Source: JBCCXL01 sp039191605
Lineage (GTDB): Bacteria > Acidobacteriota > Thermoanaerobaculia > Multivoradales > JAHZIX01
Length of the DNA: 64,000 bases
Direction: 5' to 3'
NCBI GenBank assembly: GCA_039191605.1
Contig: JBCCXL010000003.1
Location: 186,001-250,000 of the forward strand
Under the pieces are notes generated by a model. That model did no database searches. It saw only the letters and a list, made by a program, of their open reading frames with translations, and was not told the origin of the DNA. Each line of letters opens with the position of its first letter. Positions within the stretch are counted from its first letter, which is position 1. Of the stretch, positions 25,583 through 34,055 are shown piece after piece. Made by a program: the position numbers and the translations under genes.

Positions 25583-26764
25583 ATGGACGACATCGTTATC
25601 TTGAGCGCCGTTCGTACCCCCATCGGGGCGTTCCAGGGCGCTCTCGCCAAGGTCCCCGCACCTCAGCTCGGCGCCGCCGCGCTGAAGGGAGCCATCGAGC
25701 GAGCGGGAGTCGACGCTGCCGATCTCGAGCAGGTCAACCTCGGCTGCGTGCTGCCGGCGGGGCTGGGACAGGCCCCGGCGCGGCAGGCTACCCTGGCTGC
25801 CGGCTGCCCTGAATCTGTGGGTGCCCTGACCCTGAACAAGGTGTGCGGCTCCGGCATGAAGGCCGTGATGATCGCCGCCAACGATCTGCGCTGCGGTGAT
25901 TTCGAGCTGGTGGCGGCGGGCGGTATGGAGTCCATGAGCGGCGCTCCCTACCTTGCGCCGAAGGTCCGGGACGGGCTGCGCATGGGCCACGCCCAGCTCA
26001 TCGACTCGATGATTCATGACGGTCTGTGGGATCCCTACAACGACGTGCACATGGGCAACTGTGGCGAGCTGTGCGCGCGAGAGTATCACCTGAGCCGAGA
26101 GGAGCAGGACGAATACACCCTGCACAGTTACCGCCGGGCTCGGGCGGCCCAGGAGAGCGGAGCCCTGGCTCAGGAGATCGTTCCGGTGGAGGCCCCCAAG
26201 GGGCGCAAGGGGACGATCACCGTGGACCAGGACGAGGAGCCCTTCCGCGGCGACCTGGAGCGCATCCCCTCGCTGCGCCCGGCCTTCGACAAGGAAGGCA
26301 CCATTACCGCCGGCAACGCCAGCACTCTCAACGATGGGGCCGCCGCTTTGGTGCTCAGCACCGCGTCCTACGCCCAGAAGCTTGGTCGCAAGCCCCTGGC
26401 GCGGCTGGTGACCCAGGCTTCGGCGGCCCAGAGCCCGGAGTGGTTCACCACCGCTCCGATTTCCGCCGCCCGAGCCGCCCTGGATCGAGCCGGCCTGAAG
26501 GCCAGTGATATCGATCTCTGGGAGGTCAACGAGGCCTTTGCGGTGGTGGCCATGGCCTTCAACAAGGAGTTGGGCATCGATCATGAGCGGGTCAACGTGC
26601 GCGGCGGCGCGGTCGCCCTGGGGCACCCCATCGGCGCTTCCGGCGCGCGCATTTTGGTCACCCTGCTCCACGCCATGATCGAGCGGGATGCTCGCCGCGG
26701 GCTGGCGGCCATCTGCCTCGGCGGCGGCGAGGCCACCGCCGTGATCGTGGAGCGCGATGCTTGA
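25583..26764 (+). CDS. acetyl-CoA C-acyltransferase (thiolase II-type)
   Basis: This biosynthetic-type thiolase (393 aa) condenses two acetyl-CoA to acetoacetyl-CoA, or cleaves 3-ketoacyl-CoA. The acyl-accepting cysteine is C88 in LNKVCGSGMKAV. GGMESMSGAPYL, GGAVALGHPIGASGARI (His) and the final CLGGGEATAV (second catalytic cysteine) are all intact. The length equals that of AtoB/PhaA thiolases (about 392). The ATG at 25583 was chosen because MDDIVILSAVRTPIG matches the family N-terminus and GGAG precedes it; an earlier in-frame start at 25412 adds unrelated residues. It is not linked to a beta-oxidation or PHB gene, so direction and pathway cannot be set from context. Confidence 0.95.
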   Translation: MDDIVILSAVRTPIGAFQGALAKVPAPQLGAAALKGAIERAGVDAADLEQVNLGCVLPAGLGQAPARQATLAAGCPESVGALTLNKVCGSGMKAVMIAANDLRCGDFELVAAGGMESMSGAPYLAPKVRDGLRMGHAQLIDSMIHDGLWDPYNDVHMGNCGELCAREYHLSREEQDEYTLHSYRRARAAQESGALAQEIVPVEAPKGRKGTITVDQDEEPFRGDLERIPSLRPAFDKEGTITAGNASTLNDGAAALVLSTASYAQKLGRKPLARLVTQASAAQSPEWFTTAPISAARAALDRAGLKASDIDLWEVNEAFAVVAMAFNKELGIDHERVNVRGGAVALGHPIGASGARILVTLLHAMIERDARRGLAAICLGGGEATAVIVERDA

Positions 26765-26903
26765 GTCTCGCGCCTTCCGCGCTGCTTTGTGTCTTCCCGG
26801 GGCGCGTATCCTTTCAGGGCGCACCCCGGGATTTCTCTTCTCGATTCGAACGTCTTCGTGACCCTCATCCTTCCTCGACCCCGTGCCGGGAGATCTCAAG
26901 CTC

Positions 26904-29591
26904 ATGGCCATCCTGACCCGCACTCCGACTCCATCCCTCAGCCGCTTCGGCGCGTCTTCGGCGCCGGCTTCGGAGGTGCCTTCGACTGTGGCGATCTCTA
27001 GCTGGGGGTCTCCCCGCGGGCCGTTCCGGCATGTTGCGTGGGGGGGCGTCCTTCTCGCCCTCACTTTCGCCCTTGCGCTTGGCGTCACGGGGTCCCAGGC
27101 GCATGCGCAGACCGGCTCCTCCTCCACTGCTGCCGAGGCCGCTCCGGACGGTACTGGGGAGGCCAGGCCGGTGGACAAGCCGGTCTCGGAGATGACCGAG
27201 GAAGAGCGCAAGGTCTTCCGTCGCTGGCGCCGAGCGCGCCTGGCGGAGGCCCGCGGCGGCGAGGTGCAGAAGGAGAAGAAGACGGCTCCAGAAGGAGCGG
27301 TGACCTTCGATCTCTCATTTCCGGGAGATCGCGGTGGCAGCATCTCCGGCTGGGCCGGGGGACTGAGCTATGAGCGCCCTGATTTTGCCGTGCTGAGCGA
27401 CGGCGTGGTGGTGCGCTATCAGGATCTCGAGCTGTCGGCTGATCGAGTGGAGGTGGATCTCGAGAACGAGCGGGTGGAGGCCTTCGGCGACGTCGTGCTG
27501 GATCAAGGCCCGCGCCGCCTGGCGGGAAGCTCGCTGACCTTCGATCTCGACACCAAGACCGGAACCGTGCTCGAGGCCAGCGCCTTTGTGGATCCAGATT
27601 TCTACTTCAGCGGCGCCGAGGTAGAGAAGACCGGAGAGAACACCTATCGCTTCTCCGACGGCTCCTTCACTTCCTGTCACGGGGAGGTGCCGGCCTGGAG
27701 CTTCGACGTCGGATCGGCGGAAATCGAGATCGGCGGCTACGCGACGGTGCGGGACGCCTCGATGAAGGTGAAGAAGACGCCGGTGTTCTACTGGCCCTAC
27801 CTGCTGTGGCCGGTGAAGACCGATCGGGTGTCTGGCTTCCTGGTGCCGAATATCGGCTACTCCTCGCAGCGCGGCGCCTATCTCGGCCTCGGCTACTACA
27901 AGACTCTGGGCCGTTCGGCGGACACCACCTTCTTCGCGGACTATTACTCCGAGGGCTTCTACGGTCTCGGCAACGAGCTGCGCTGGCGGCCGTCAGAGAA
28001 TTCCCGGGGGCGCTTCGAGGGCTACGTGATTCGGGACCCGGATGCCCTTCCGGGGGAAGACGAGTACCGCTGGAAGGTGAAGCTGGATCACGAGACCACG
28101 GACCTGCCCTACGGCCTGCGGGGCGTGGTGCATATCGAGGAGTACTCGGACTTCGACTTCTTCCGCGACTTCGAGCGCAACCTCGATCGCAATACTCGCC
28201 GCTTCTACGAATCCCGGGCCTATTTGAGCGGCAATTGGGGCCCCCATTCCCTGATCGCCCAAATCAAGAGCCGGGACACCCTGGTGGGCGGAGGCAATAC
28301 CATCTCCCTGCGGCAGCTGCCGGAGGTGGAATACCGCCTGCGTTCTCGCCAGCTGGGCTCTACGCCCTTCTTCGTCAGCGGTTTGAGCTCCTTGAGTTAT
28401 CTCTCTCTGGATCGCTCGGAGACCCTGAACTCGGATTACGGTCGCTTCGACTTCTTCCCGGAGCTCTCGGTGCCGCGGCGGGTGGCTCCCTGGCTCTCTG
28501 TGGAGGTTTCCGGCGGCTATCGCTTCACCTGGTACGGGGATAGCCTCCAGGAGACCGACAACACCAGCTTCAGCGGCGACACCATCACCCGCTCCTTCCC
28601 GGTGGCCGGAGCGCAGGTGGTGGGTCCCTCGTTCTCTCGCATCTTCGACGTCGACAACGAGCGATGGTCGAAGATCAAGCACGTCATCGAGCCGCGGGTG
28701 AGCTACAGCTACCGCGGAGAGATCGACGATCGCGAAGTCGTGCCGCTCTTCGATGAGGTGGATTCGGTGACCTCCACCAACGTGGCGCGGGTGGCTCTAG
28801 TGCAGCGCGTGCTGGCCAAGCCCCAGCCGAAGGCCAAGAAGCCGGAAGAGTCGGAGGACGAAGGCTCTAGCTCTAGCGATGCCGACGGTGAGGGCGACGG
28901 TGGGAGTGACGCCAGCGACGAGGCGGGTGCCGAGGACGGTGCGGAAGTCGAGGCGCTGGATACCACCCTGAAGGAGCTGGCGCCCTCCCAGGACGGCATC
29001 GACGCCGCGCTGGCGGACGCCGAGGAGGCCGCTGAATCCGACGAGCCCATCTCCACTTCGGCCCGAGAGATCTTCAGCTGGGAGGTGGCGCGCTTCTACA
29101 GCTTCGATGACGATCAGCCTCTCCAGGGCAGCCTCAACGGCGAGAACGATCAGGCCGGGCCGATCTCCAACGTTTTCCGGCTCAACCCTACCGAGCGCAC
29201 CAGTCTGACCGCGCGGGTGGATTACAACACCCTCTTCTCCCAGGTGACCGCCACCTCGCTGTCCGGCAATCTCGGTCTCGGGAAGCATATGGTGGGCCTG
29301 TCCTGGAACACTCGCTGGCAGGCGGTGACGGGGGATCGTCTCTCGGATCAGCTGCGCTTCAACACTCGTCTCAACCTTCGGGGTCAGCGCCTGCAGCTGC
29401 AGACCGCGCTGCTCTACGACATCGAGGACGGCGAGATCGAGCAGCAGCGCTACGTGGTGCAGTACACCTCCCAGTGCTATGGTTTGCGCTTGGAGTATCG
29501 AAACTTCATCTTCGGCCAAGAACGAGACGAAGACTTCCGTTTTTCCATCACGCTGAAGAACGTCGGTACCTTCCTCGACCTCAACGGCTGA
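26904..29591 (+). CDS. lptD: LPS-assembly outer-membrane protein LptD (OstA-like)
   Basis: This outer-membrane protein (895 aa) inserts lipopolysaccharide into the outer leaflet. A signal peptide ends near residue 68 (after SQAHA), following an unusually long N-region. An OstA/LptA-like beta-jellyroll spans about 130-290 (ELSADRVEVDLENERVEAFGDV, pattern only). The beta-barrel follows, with the family block KKTPVFYWPYLLWPV and GFLVPNIGYSS. A highly acidic Ser/Asp/Glu/Ala-rich stretch at about 636-715 interrupts the barrel part. The first strand of the mature part is rich in charged residues. A GTG seven codons upstream (26883) is an alternative start; GGAG lies 11 bases before 26904. No lptE gene is adjacent. 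Confidence 0.9.
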   Translation: MAILTRTPTPSLSRFGASSAPASEVPSTVAISSWGSPRGPFRHVAWGGVLLALTFALALGVTGSQAHAQTGSSSTAAEAAPDGTGEARPVDKPVSEMTEEERKVFRRWRRARLAEARGGEVQKEKKTAPEGAVTFDLSFPGDRGGSISGWAGGLSYERPDFAVLSDGVVVRYQDLELSADRVEVDLENERVEAFGDVVLDQGPRRLAGSSLTFDLDTKTGTVLEASAFVDPDFYFSGAEVEKTGENTYRFSDGSFTSCHGEVPAWSFDVGSAEIEIGGYATVRDASMKVKKTPVFYWPYLLWPVKTDRVSGFLVPNIGYSSQRGAYLGLGYYKTLGRSADTTFFADYYSEGFYGLGNELRWRPSENSRGRFEGYVIRDPDALPGEDEYRWKVKLDHETTDLPYGLRGVVHIEEYSDFDFFRDFERNLDRNTRRFYESRAYLSGNWGPHSLIAQIKSRDTLVGGGNTISLRQLPEVEYRLRSRQLGSTPFFVSGLSSLSYLSLDRSETLNSDYGRFDFFPELSVPRRVAPWLSVEVSGGYRFTWYGDSLQETDNTSFSGDTITRSFPVAGAQVVGPSFSRIFDVDNERWSKIKHVIEPRVSYSYRGEIDDREVVPLFDEVDSVTSTNVARVALVQRVLAKPQPKAKKPEESEDEGSSSSDADGEGDGGSDASDEAGAEDGAEVEALDTTLKELAPSQDGIDAALADAEEAAESDEPISTSAREIFSWEVARFYSFDDDQPLQGSLNGENDQAGPISNVFRLNPTERTSLTARVDYNTLFSQVTATSLSGNLGLGKHMVGLSWNTRWQAVTGDRLSDQLRFNTRLNLRGQRLQLQTALLYDIEDGEIEQQRYVVQYTSQCYGLRLEYRNFIFGQERDEDFRFSITLKNVGTFLDLNG

Positions 29592-29726
29592 GCTCATCAT
29601 CCACCTCGGCGCTCGCTCAGCGGTGCTCGGGGGATTGCGTCTCGCGAGGGGGTTCCGCCTCGTGGCGGGATTGCTGCTTTCCCTACCGCCGCTCCGCGCC
29701 TGACGCATCGAAAGCCCAACGAATTC

Positions 29727-30818
29727 ATGAAGGGATTGATCCTCTCCGGAGGCAAGGGGACGCGGCTGCGCCCGCTCACCTACACCTCCGCTAAGCAGCT
29801 GGTACCGGTGGCCAACAAGCCGGTGCTCTTCTTCGGTATCGAATCCATCGTTGCCGCCGGGATTACCGAGATCGGCATCGTGGTCGGAGAAACCAAGGAC
29901 GAGATTCGTGCCGCGGTAGGGGACGGATCGGCGTTCGGGGCGAAGGTCACCTACATCGAGCAGGATGCTCCCCGTGGCCTGGCCCACGCGGTGATGATTG
30001 CCGAGGATTTCCTCGGCGAGGATCCCTTCGTCATGTACCTCGGCGACAACCTCATCGCTGGCGGCATCACCAGCTTGGTGGATGAATTTCGCAGCGAGCG
30101 CCCCCACGCCGAGATTTTGCTGGCGGAAGTTCCGAACCCGCAGCAATTCGGCGTCGCGGAGCTGGACGAAGACGGCAAGATCCATCGGCTGGTGGAAAAA
30201 CCCAAGGAGCCGAAGAGCAACCTGGCTCTGGTGGGGGTCTACATGTTCGACCACCACATTTTCGAGTCGGTGCACAGCATCAAGCCATCGGCCCGTGGCG
30301 AGCTGGAGATCACCGACGCCATTCAGCACCTGGTGGATCGCGGCCTTACCGTAAAGCCCCATAAGGTGCGGGGGTGGTGGAAGGACACCGGCAAGCTCGA
30401 AGACATGCTCGAGGCCAACCGAATCGTTCTCGACGCGCTGGATTTCTCTCGGGCGGAGACCCAGGGGGCGGCGGAGCGGGCCAGCGTCGGTGAGACCTCC
30501 CGAGTGGAGGGTCGAGTGGTGCTGGGAGAGGGCGTGGAGCTGGTCGGATCCTTGGTGCGAGGCCCGGTGGTGATCGGTGCCGGAGCGCGGCTGGAGAACG
30601 CTTTCGTTGGGCCCTATACGTCCATCGGTGCCGGCTGCGTGATCAGCGGCTGTGAGGTGGAGAATTCCATCATTCTGGAGAACAGCCGAATCGAAGACAT
30701 TCCGCTGCGCATCGATGGCTCCTTGGTGGGGCGCAACGTGCGCATCTCCAAGACCGACTTCAAGCCGAAGGCCTATCGCTTCATGCTCGGGGACAACTGC
30801 GAGGTGGGGGTCACCTGA
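29727..30818 (+). CDS. rmlA: glucose-1-phosphate thymidylyltransferase, long form
   Basis: This enzyme (363 aa) makes dTDP-glucose from glucose-1-phosphate and dTTP, the entry step to dTDP-deoxysugars. The nucleotidyltransferase motif LSGGKGTRLRPLTYTSAKQL is at the N-terminus and the metal-binding YLGDNLI lies near 108. The C-terminal third is a left-handed beta-helix with hexapeptide repeats (VVIGAGARLENAFVGPYTSIG, pattern only), which marks the long RmlA form of archaea and antibiotic clusters rather than the short E. coli form. It begins the deoxysugar cluster and lies 43 bp before rmlD. There is no strong ribosome site. Confidence 0.93.
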   Translation: MKGLILSGGKGTRLRPLTYTSAKQLVPVANKPVLFFGIESIVAAGITEIGIVVGETKDEIRAAVGDGSAFGAKVTYIEQDAPRGLAHAVMIAEDFLGEDPFVMYLGDNLIAGGITSLVDEFRSERPHAEILLAEVPNPQQFGVAELDEDGKIHRLVEKPKEPKSNLALVGVYMFDHHIFESVHSIKPSARGELEITDAIQHLVDRGLTVKPHKVRGWWKDTGKLEDMLEANRIVLDALDFSRAETQGAAERASVGETSRVEGRVVLGEGVELVGSLVRGPVVIGAGARLENAFVGPYTSIGAGCVISGCEVENSIILENSRIEDIPLRIDGSLVGRNVRISKTDFKPKAYRFMLGDNCEVGVT

Positions 30819-30861
30819 TGGAGCTGTGGAACCGCAGTGTCGGGGGCTGGAGGATGCCGCG

Positions 30862-31707
30862 TTGAGGGCCTTGGTCTTTGGCGGTACCGGCCTGTTGGGT
30901 ACCGAGGTGGTGCGGGCCGCTCGCCAGCGCGGCGCCGCGGCGCTCGGTCTTTCGAGTCGTCAGGCGGATCTGAGGGACCCTCAGCGCCTGATCGATCACG
31001 TGGAGGCCTTTCGACCCGACTTGGTGGTCAATTGCGCTGCCTTCACCGCCGTCGACGATTGCGAGAGCCGCGAAGCCGAGGCTCTGGCGATCAACGGCGA
31101 CGCGGTGGCCCATGCCGTCGCTGCGGCCCGTCATCTGGAGGCCCCGCTGGTACAGATCTCCACGGACTACGTCTTCCCGGGGGATGACGAGGGACCCTAC
31201 GCTCCGGACGCCGCGACGGGGCCTCGCTCCGCCTACGGCCGAACCAAGCTGGTGGGTGAGCAGCGGGCCCTGGACTACGAGCACTCGCTGGTGCTGCGCA
31301 TCAGCTGGGTCTTCGGCGCCGCTGGGGCGAATTTCGTTGCCACGATGGTGCGCCTGATGGAGGGCGGAGCTCCCGAGCTGCGAGTGGTAGATGACCAGCT
31401 GGGGGCGCCGACCTATGCGCCCTTCGCCGCCCGGGCGATCCTCGACCTGGCTTCGGCGGGGGCTCGTGGCCTCTACCACTACCAGAACCGAGAGCCGGTG
31501 ACCTGGTATGGCTTCGCCCAAGAGATCGCCCGCGAGGTAGCGCCGCAGATCCCCCTTCATCCGGTCACCACCGACGCCTTTCCTCGACCGGCACCTCGGC
31601 CAGCGAACTCCGTGCTGGACGTGAGCGCTACCGAAGCTCTGTTGGGACGCCCGGTGGAGACCTGGCGCTCCGGGCTGGCGCAATACCTCGCGCAGCGCTC
31701 GAGGTGA
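30862..31707 (+). CDS. rmlD: dTDP-4-dehydrorhamnose reductase
   Basis: This extended SDR (281 aa) reduces dTDP-4-keto-L-rhamnose to dTDP-L-rhamnose. The nucleotide motif VFGGTGLLGTEV is at the start, then NCAAFTAVDDCE, ISTDYVFPGDDEGPY (a hallmark of RmlD) and the catalytic SAYGRTKLVGE. Late blocks SWVFGAAGANFV and DQLGAPTYAPFAAR complete the assignment. The TTG at 30862 is chosen because GGAGG (30849-30853) lies 8 bases upstream; the reading frame extends further back but into rmlA. RmlB and RmlC are not in the window, so dTDP-rhamnose synthesis would need genes elsewhere. Confidence 0.92.
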   Translation: MRALVFGGTGLLGTEVVRAARQRGAAALGLSSRQADLRDPQRLIDHVEAFRPDLVVNCAAFTAVDDCESREAEALAINGDAVAHAVAAARHLEAPLVQISTDYVFPGDDEGPYAPDAATGPRSAYGRTKLVGEQRALDYEHSLVLRISWVFGAAGANFVATMVRLMEGGAPELRVVDDQLGAPTYAPFAARAILDLASAGARGLYHYQNREPVTWYGFAQEIAREVAPQIPLHPVTTDAFPRPAPRPANSVLDVSATEALLGRPVETWRSGLAQYLAQRSR

Positions 31708-32006
31708 GCTTTGCCCGTCGACCCAGGCGTCTTCCTGCCTTCACTCCCTTCTTCCCGCGCCCGACCTTCGATACGCTACGCCGACTCCGCGCCGTGCGGA
31801 GCTCTTCGCGGGTTCGCCCCGGAGGCCCCGGCGCCAAATCCCTACTGAACTCGTCCTACCGCAATCGACCCGATGGGCTCTTCCTCTATGAGCTCTCACC
31901 GCAGCTTGCCGCTCCCGCCCTGGCCGGATCGAGCTCTCCGCGGTGGCCCCGGAGACTCGCTGCGCCGCGGGCGTTGATCGCATCAATGCATGGAGCCTGA
32001 GACATC
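31708..32006. other. intergenic region before the GMD-like gene
   Basis: This 299-bp gap inside the sugar cluster holds a 6-bp hairpin CTCCGC-GCCGT-GCGGAG (31785-31801) without a T-run. No gene or promoter could be supported. A frame on the plus strand (31704-32000) is arginine/proline-rich and looks non-coding. Confidence 0.4.
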
Positions 32007-32981
32007 ATGAGAGCGTTGATTACCGGGATCACCGGCTTTGCCGGATCTCACCTCGCTGAGTATCTGCTGGCGGAGCAGCCGGAGGTAGAGATTCACGGCA
32101 TCTACCGCTGGCGCAGCCGAATGGAAAACGTCGAGCACCTGGACGGCAAGATCCGTCTCACGGAAGCCGACATGCGCGACTATTCCTCCCTGGCGAGAGT
32201 GCTGGAGGAGGTGCGGCCAGACTACATTTTCCACCTCGCCGCTCAGAGCTTCGTGCCCTCAAGCTGGACGGCCCCCAACGAGACGCTGTCGACCAACATC
32301 ACCGGTCAGGCGAATCTCTTCGAGGCGATTCGTGCTCTGGAGCTGGATCCGGTAGTGCAGATCGCCTGCTCCAGTGAGGAATACGGCCTGGTGCTGCCGG
32401 AGGAGACCCCGATCACCGAGGAGAACCCGATCCGGCCGCTGTCGCCGTACGCGGTCTCCAAGGTCGGGCAGGACATGCTGGCCTATCAGTATTACCAGAG
32501 CTACGGTCTGCGCTGCGTTCGTACCCGCGGCTTCAACCATACTGGGCCCCGTCGCGGGCCGGTGTTCGTGGCGTCGAATTTCGCTCGCCAGATCGCCACC
32601 ATCGAGGCTGGCGTGGCGGAGCCGGTGATCCGGGTTGGGAATCTCACCGCGGTGCGGGACTTCACCGACGTGCGAGACATGGTGCGGGCCTATTGGCTGG
32701 CGGTGACGAAGGGGCGCCCGGGGGAGGTCTACAACATCGCTACCGGACATGGCATCACCATCCAGGAGCTGCTGGATCGGCTGCTGGAGATGTCGTCGGC
32801 GGAGGTTTCCGTCGAGCTGGATCCGGAGCGCCTTCGCCCCTCCGATGTGGAGATTTTGATCGGCGATAGCTCTCGCTTCCGCGAGGACACCGGGTGGGAA
32901 CCGCGCTATTCTCTGCAGCAAACCCTGGAAGATCTCCTCGAGTACTGGCGGCAGCGGATCGTTCGCCCCGCCGAGGGCTGA
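32007..32981 (+). CDS. GDP-mannose 4,6-dehydratase-like extended SDR
   Basis: This NAD(P)-binding sugar-nucleotide enzyme (324 aa) has the motif TGITGFAGSHLAEYLL at the N-terminus. The block HLAAQSFVPSSW, the catalytic SSEEYG serine/acid pair and the SPYAVSKVGQD tyrosine-lysine pair follow. RTRGFNHTGPRRGPVFVASNFA is close to the GDP-mannose 4,6-dehydratase/Rmd group rather than dTDP-glucose 4,6-dehydratase (RmlB). It probably forms GDP-4-keto-6-deoxymannose, or a related keto-deoxysugar. GAGAC precedes the ATG. The second SDR begins 87 bp downstream. The exact nucleotide substrate cannot be set from sequence. Confidence 0.85.
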   Translation: MRALITGITGFAGSHLAEYLLAEQPEVEIHGIYRWRSRMENVEHLDGKIRLTEADMRDYSSLARVLEEVRPDYIFHLAAQSFVPSSWTAPNETLSTNITGQANLFEAIRALELDPVVQIACSSEEYGLVLPEETPITEENPIRPLSPYAVSKVGQDMLAYQYYQSYGLRCVRTRGFNHTGPRRGPVFVASNFARQIATIEAGVAEPVIRVGNLTAVRDFTDVRDMVRAYWLAVTKGRPGEVYNIATGHGITIQELLDRLLEMSSAEVSVELDPERLRPSDVEILIGDSSRFREDTGWEPRYSLQQTLEDLLEYWRQRIVRPAEG

Positions 32982-33068
32982 TTTGTCTTGCCCGGGGTTG
33001 GCGACAGGGGGTCCGCGGGATCTCACCTGCCGCCAATCTGAAGCTGCTCATTCCCGGCGCTGAATCTC

Positions 33069-34055
33069 GTGCGTTATTTCCTCACTGGCATCACCGGCTT
33101 TATCGGCCGCCGTCTAGCTCAAAGCCTGAGCTTGGATGGTCATCGCGTCTTCGGCACCTTTCTCGGTCCGGAGATGCCGCCGGAGGTCGAGGCCGCCACG
33201 CAGGGCAAGCTGTGGGAAGCAGATCTGCTGGATTCCGCAGCCCTGGAGGCGGCGCTGAGGCTGAGTGAGCCGGAGGTGTTGGTGCACCTTGGTGGCTTGA
33301 GTCATGTCGGCGCCTCCTGGGGGCGCATGGCGGAGTACTTCCAGGTCAATGTGCTCGGTACCGAGAGTCTGCTGCGCTCCCTCCGCCGGGTCAGTGCCGA
33401 GGCAGGTGTGGAGATGCCGCGGGTGGTGATGGCCTCCAGCGCCGAGGTCTATGGCCTGGTGGCGGAATCGGACCAGCCGGTGTCGGAGGGGCAGATGGTC
33501 GCACCCCGCACTCCCTACGCCCTCACCAAGGCGGCAGCGGAGCGGGTTGCTCTGGCTGCCGGGGCGGTGATCGTGCGCTCCTTTAATATTCTCGGCCCAG
33601 GGCAGGCATCGAATTTTGCGCTGCCGAGCTTCGCCGCTCAGCTGGCGGCCATCGCCGCTGGGGAAGCACCGCCGAGGCTGGCGGTGGGTAATCTCGAGGC
33701 GCGGCGCGACTTCATTCATCTGGATGATGCCGTCGCCGCCTATCGAAGGGTTTGCGAAGCCGGGGAGCCCGGCAGTATCTACAATCTCGCCAGCAGCTGC
33801 GATCGTCACGTCAGCGAGCTTCTCGATCATCTGCTTCAGGTTTCTGGGCTCGAAGTCGAGATCGTTGAGGACCCTGAGCGCATGCGGCCGGTCGACGTTC
33901 CGTCTCTGTGCGGAGACGCCAGTCGTCTCCAGGCTCTCGGCTGGGAGCCCCAGCGGACGCCGGAGCAGGCGGTCGAGGCGCTCTGGACCTCGTTACGGAA
34001 TGCACCGTACTGCTCGTCAACGAGCCCAGAACCAGGAGATGCAGGGGATGACTGA
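33069..34055 (+). CDS. NAD-dependent epimerase/dehydratase family protein (Rmd/GMD-related)
   Basis: This is a second extended SDR (328 aa) of the same clan as the upstream gene: TGITGFIGRRLAQSL at the N-terminus, LGGLSHVGASWGRM, the catalytic ASSAEVYG and TPYALTKAAAERV, and the substrate-side block SFNILGPGQASNFALPSFA. It may reduce the keto-sugar made by its neighbour (as GDP-4-keto-6-deoxymannose reductase does, giving GDP-D-rhamnose) or act as an epimerase. The start is GTG without a clear ribosome site. Its 3' end overlaps the start of the kinase-fusion gene, linking sugar and lipid genes in one transcript. Confidence 0.83.
   Translation: MRYFLTGITGFIGRRLAQSLSLDGHRVFGTFLGPEMPPEVEAATQGKLWEADLLDSAALEAALRLSEPEVLVHLGGLSHVGASWGRMAEYFQVNVLGTESLLRSLRRVSAEAGVEMPRVVMASSAEVYGLVAESDQPVSEGQMVAPRTPYALTKAAAERVALAAGAVIVRSFNILGPGQASNFALPSFAAQLAAIAAGEAPPRLAVGNLEARRDFIHLDDAVAAYRRVCEAGEPGSIYNLASSCDRHVSELLDHLLQVSGLEVEIVEDPERMRPVDVPSLCGDASRLQALGWEPQRTPEQAVEALWTSLRNAPYCSSTSPEPGDAGDD

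Noticed and set aside
25028..27343. 771-codon open frame on the minus strand over the thiolase gene
   Set aside because: It is antisense to a clear thiolase and part of lptD; its composition is that of a reverse-strand shadow.
28797..30362. 521-codon minus-strand frame over lptD and rmlA
   Set aside because: Same reasoning: both sense genes have strong family motifs and the antisense translation has none.
31704..32000. 98-codon plus-strand frame in the sugar-cluster gap
   Set aside because: Arg/Pro/Ser-rich, no ribosome site and no recognisable domain; treated as intergenic.
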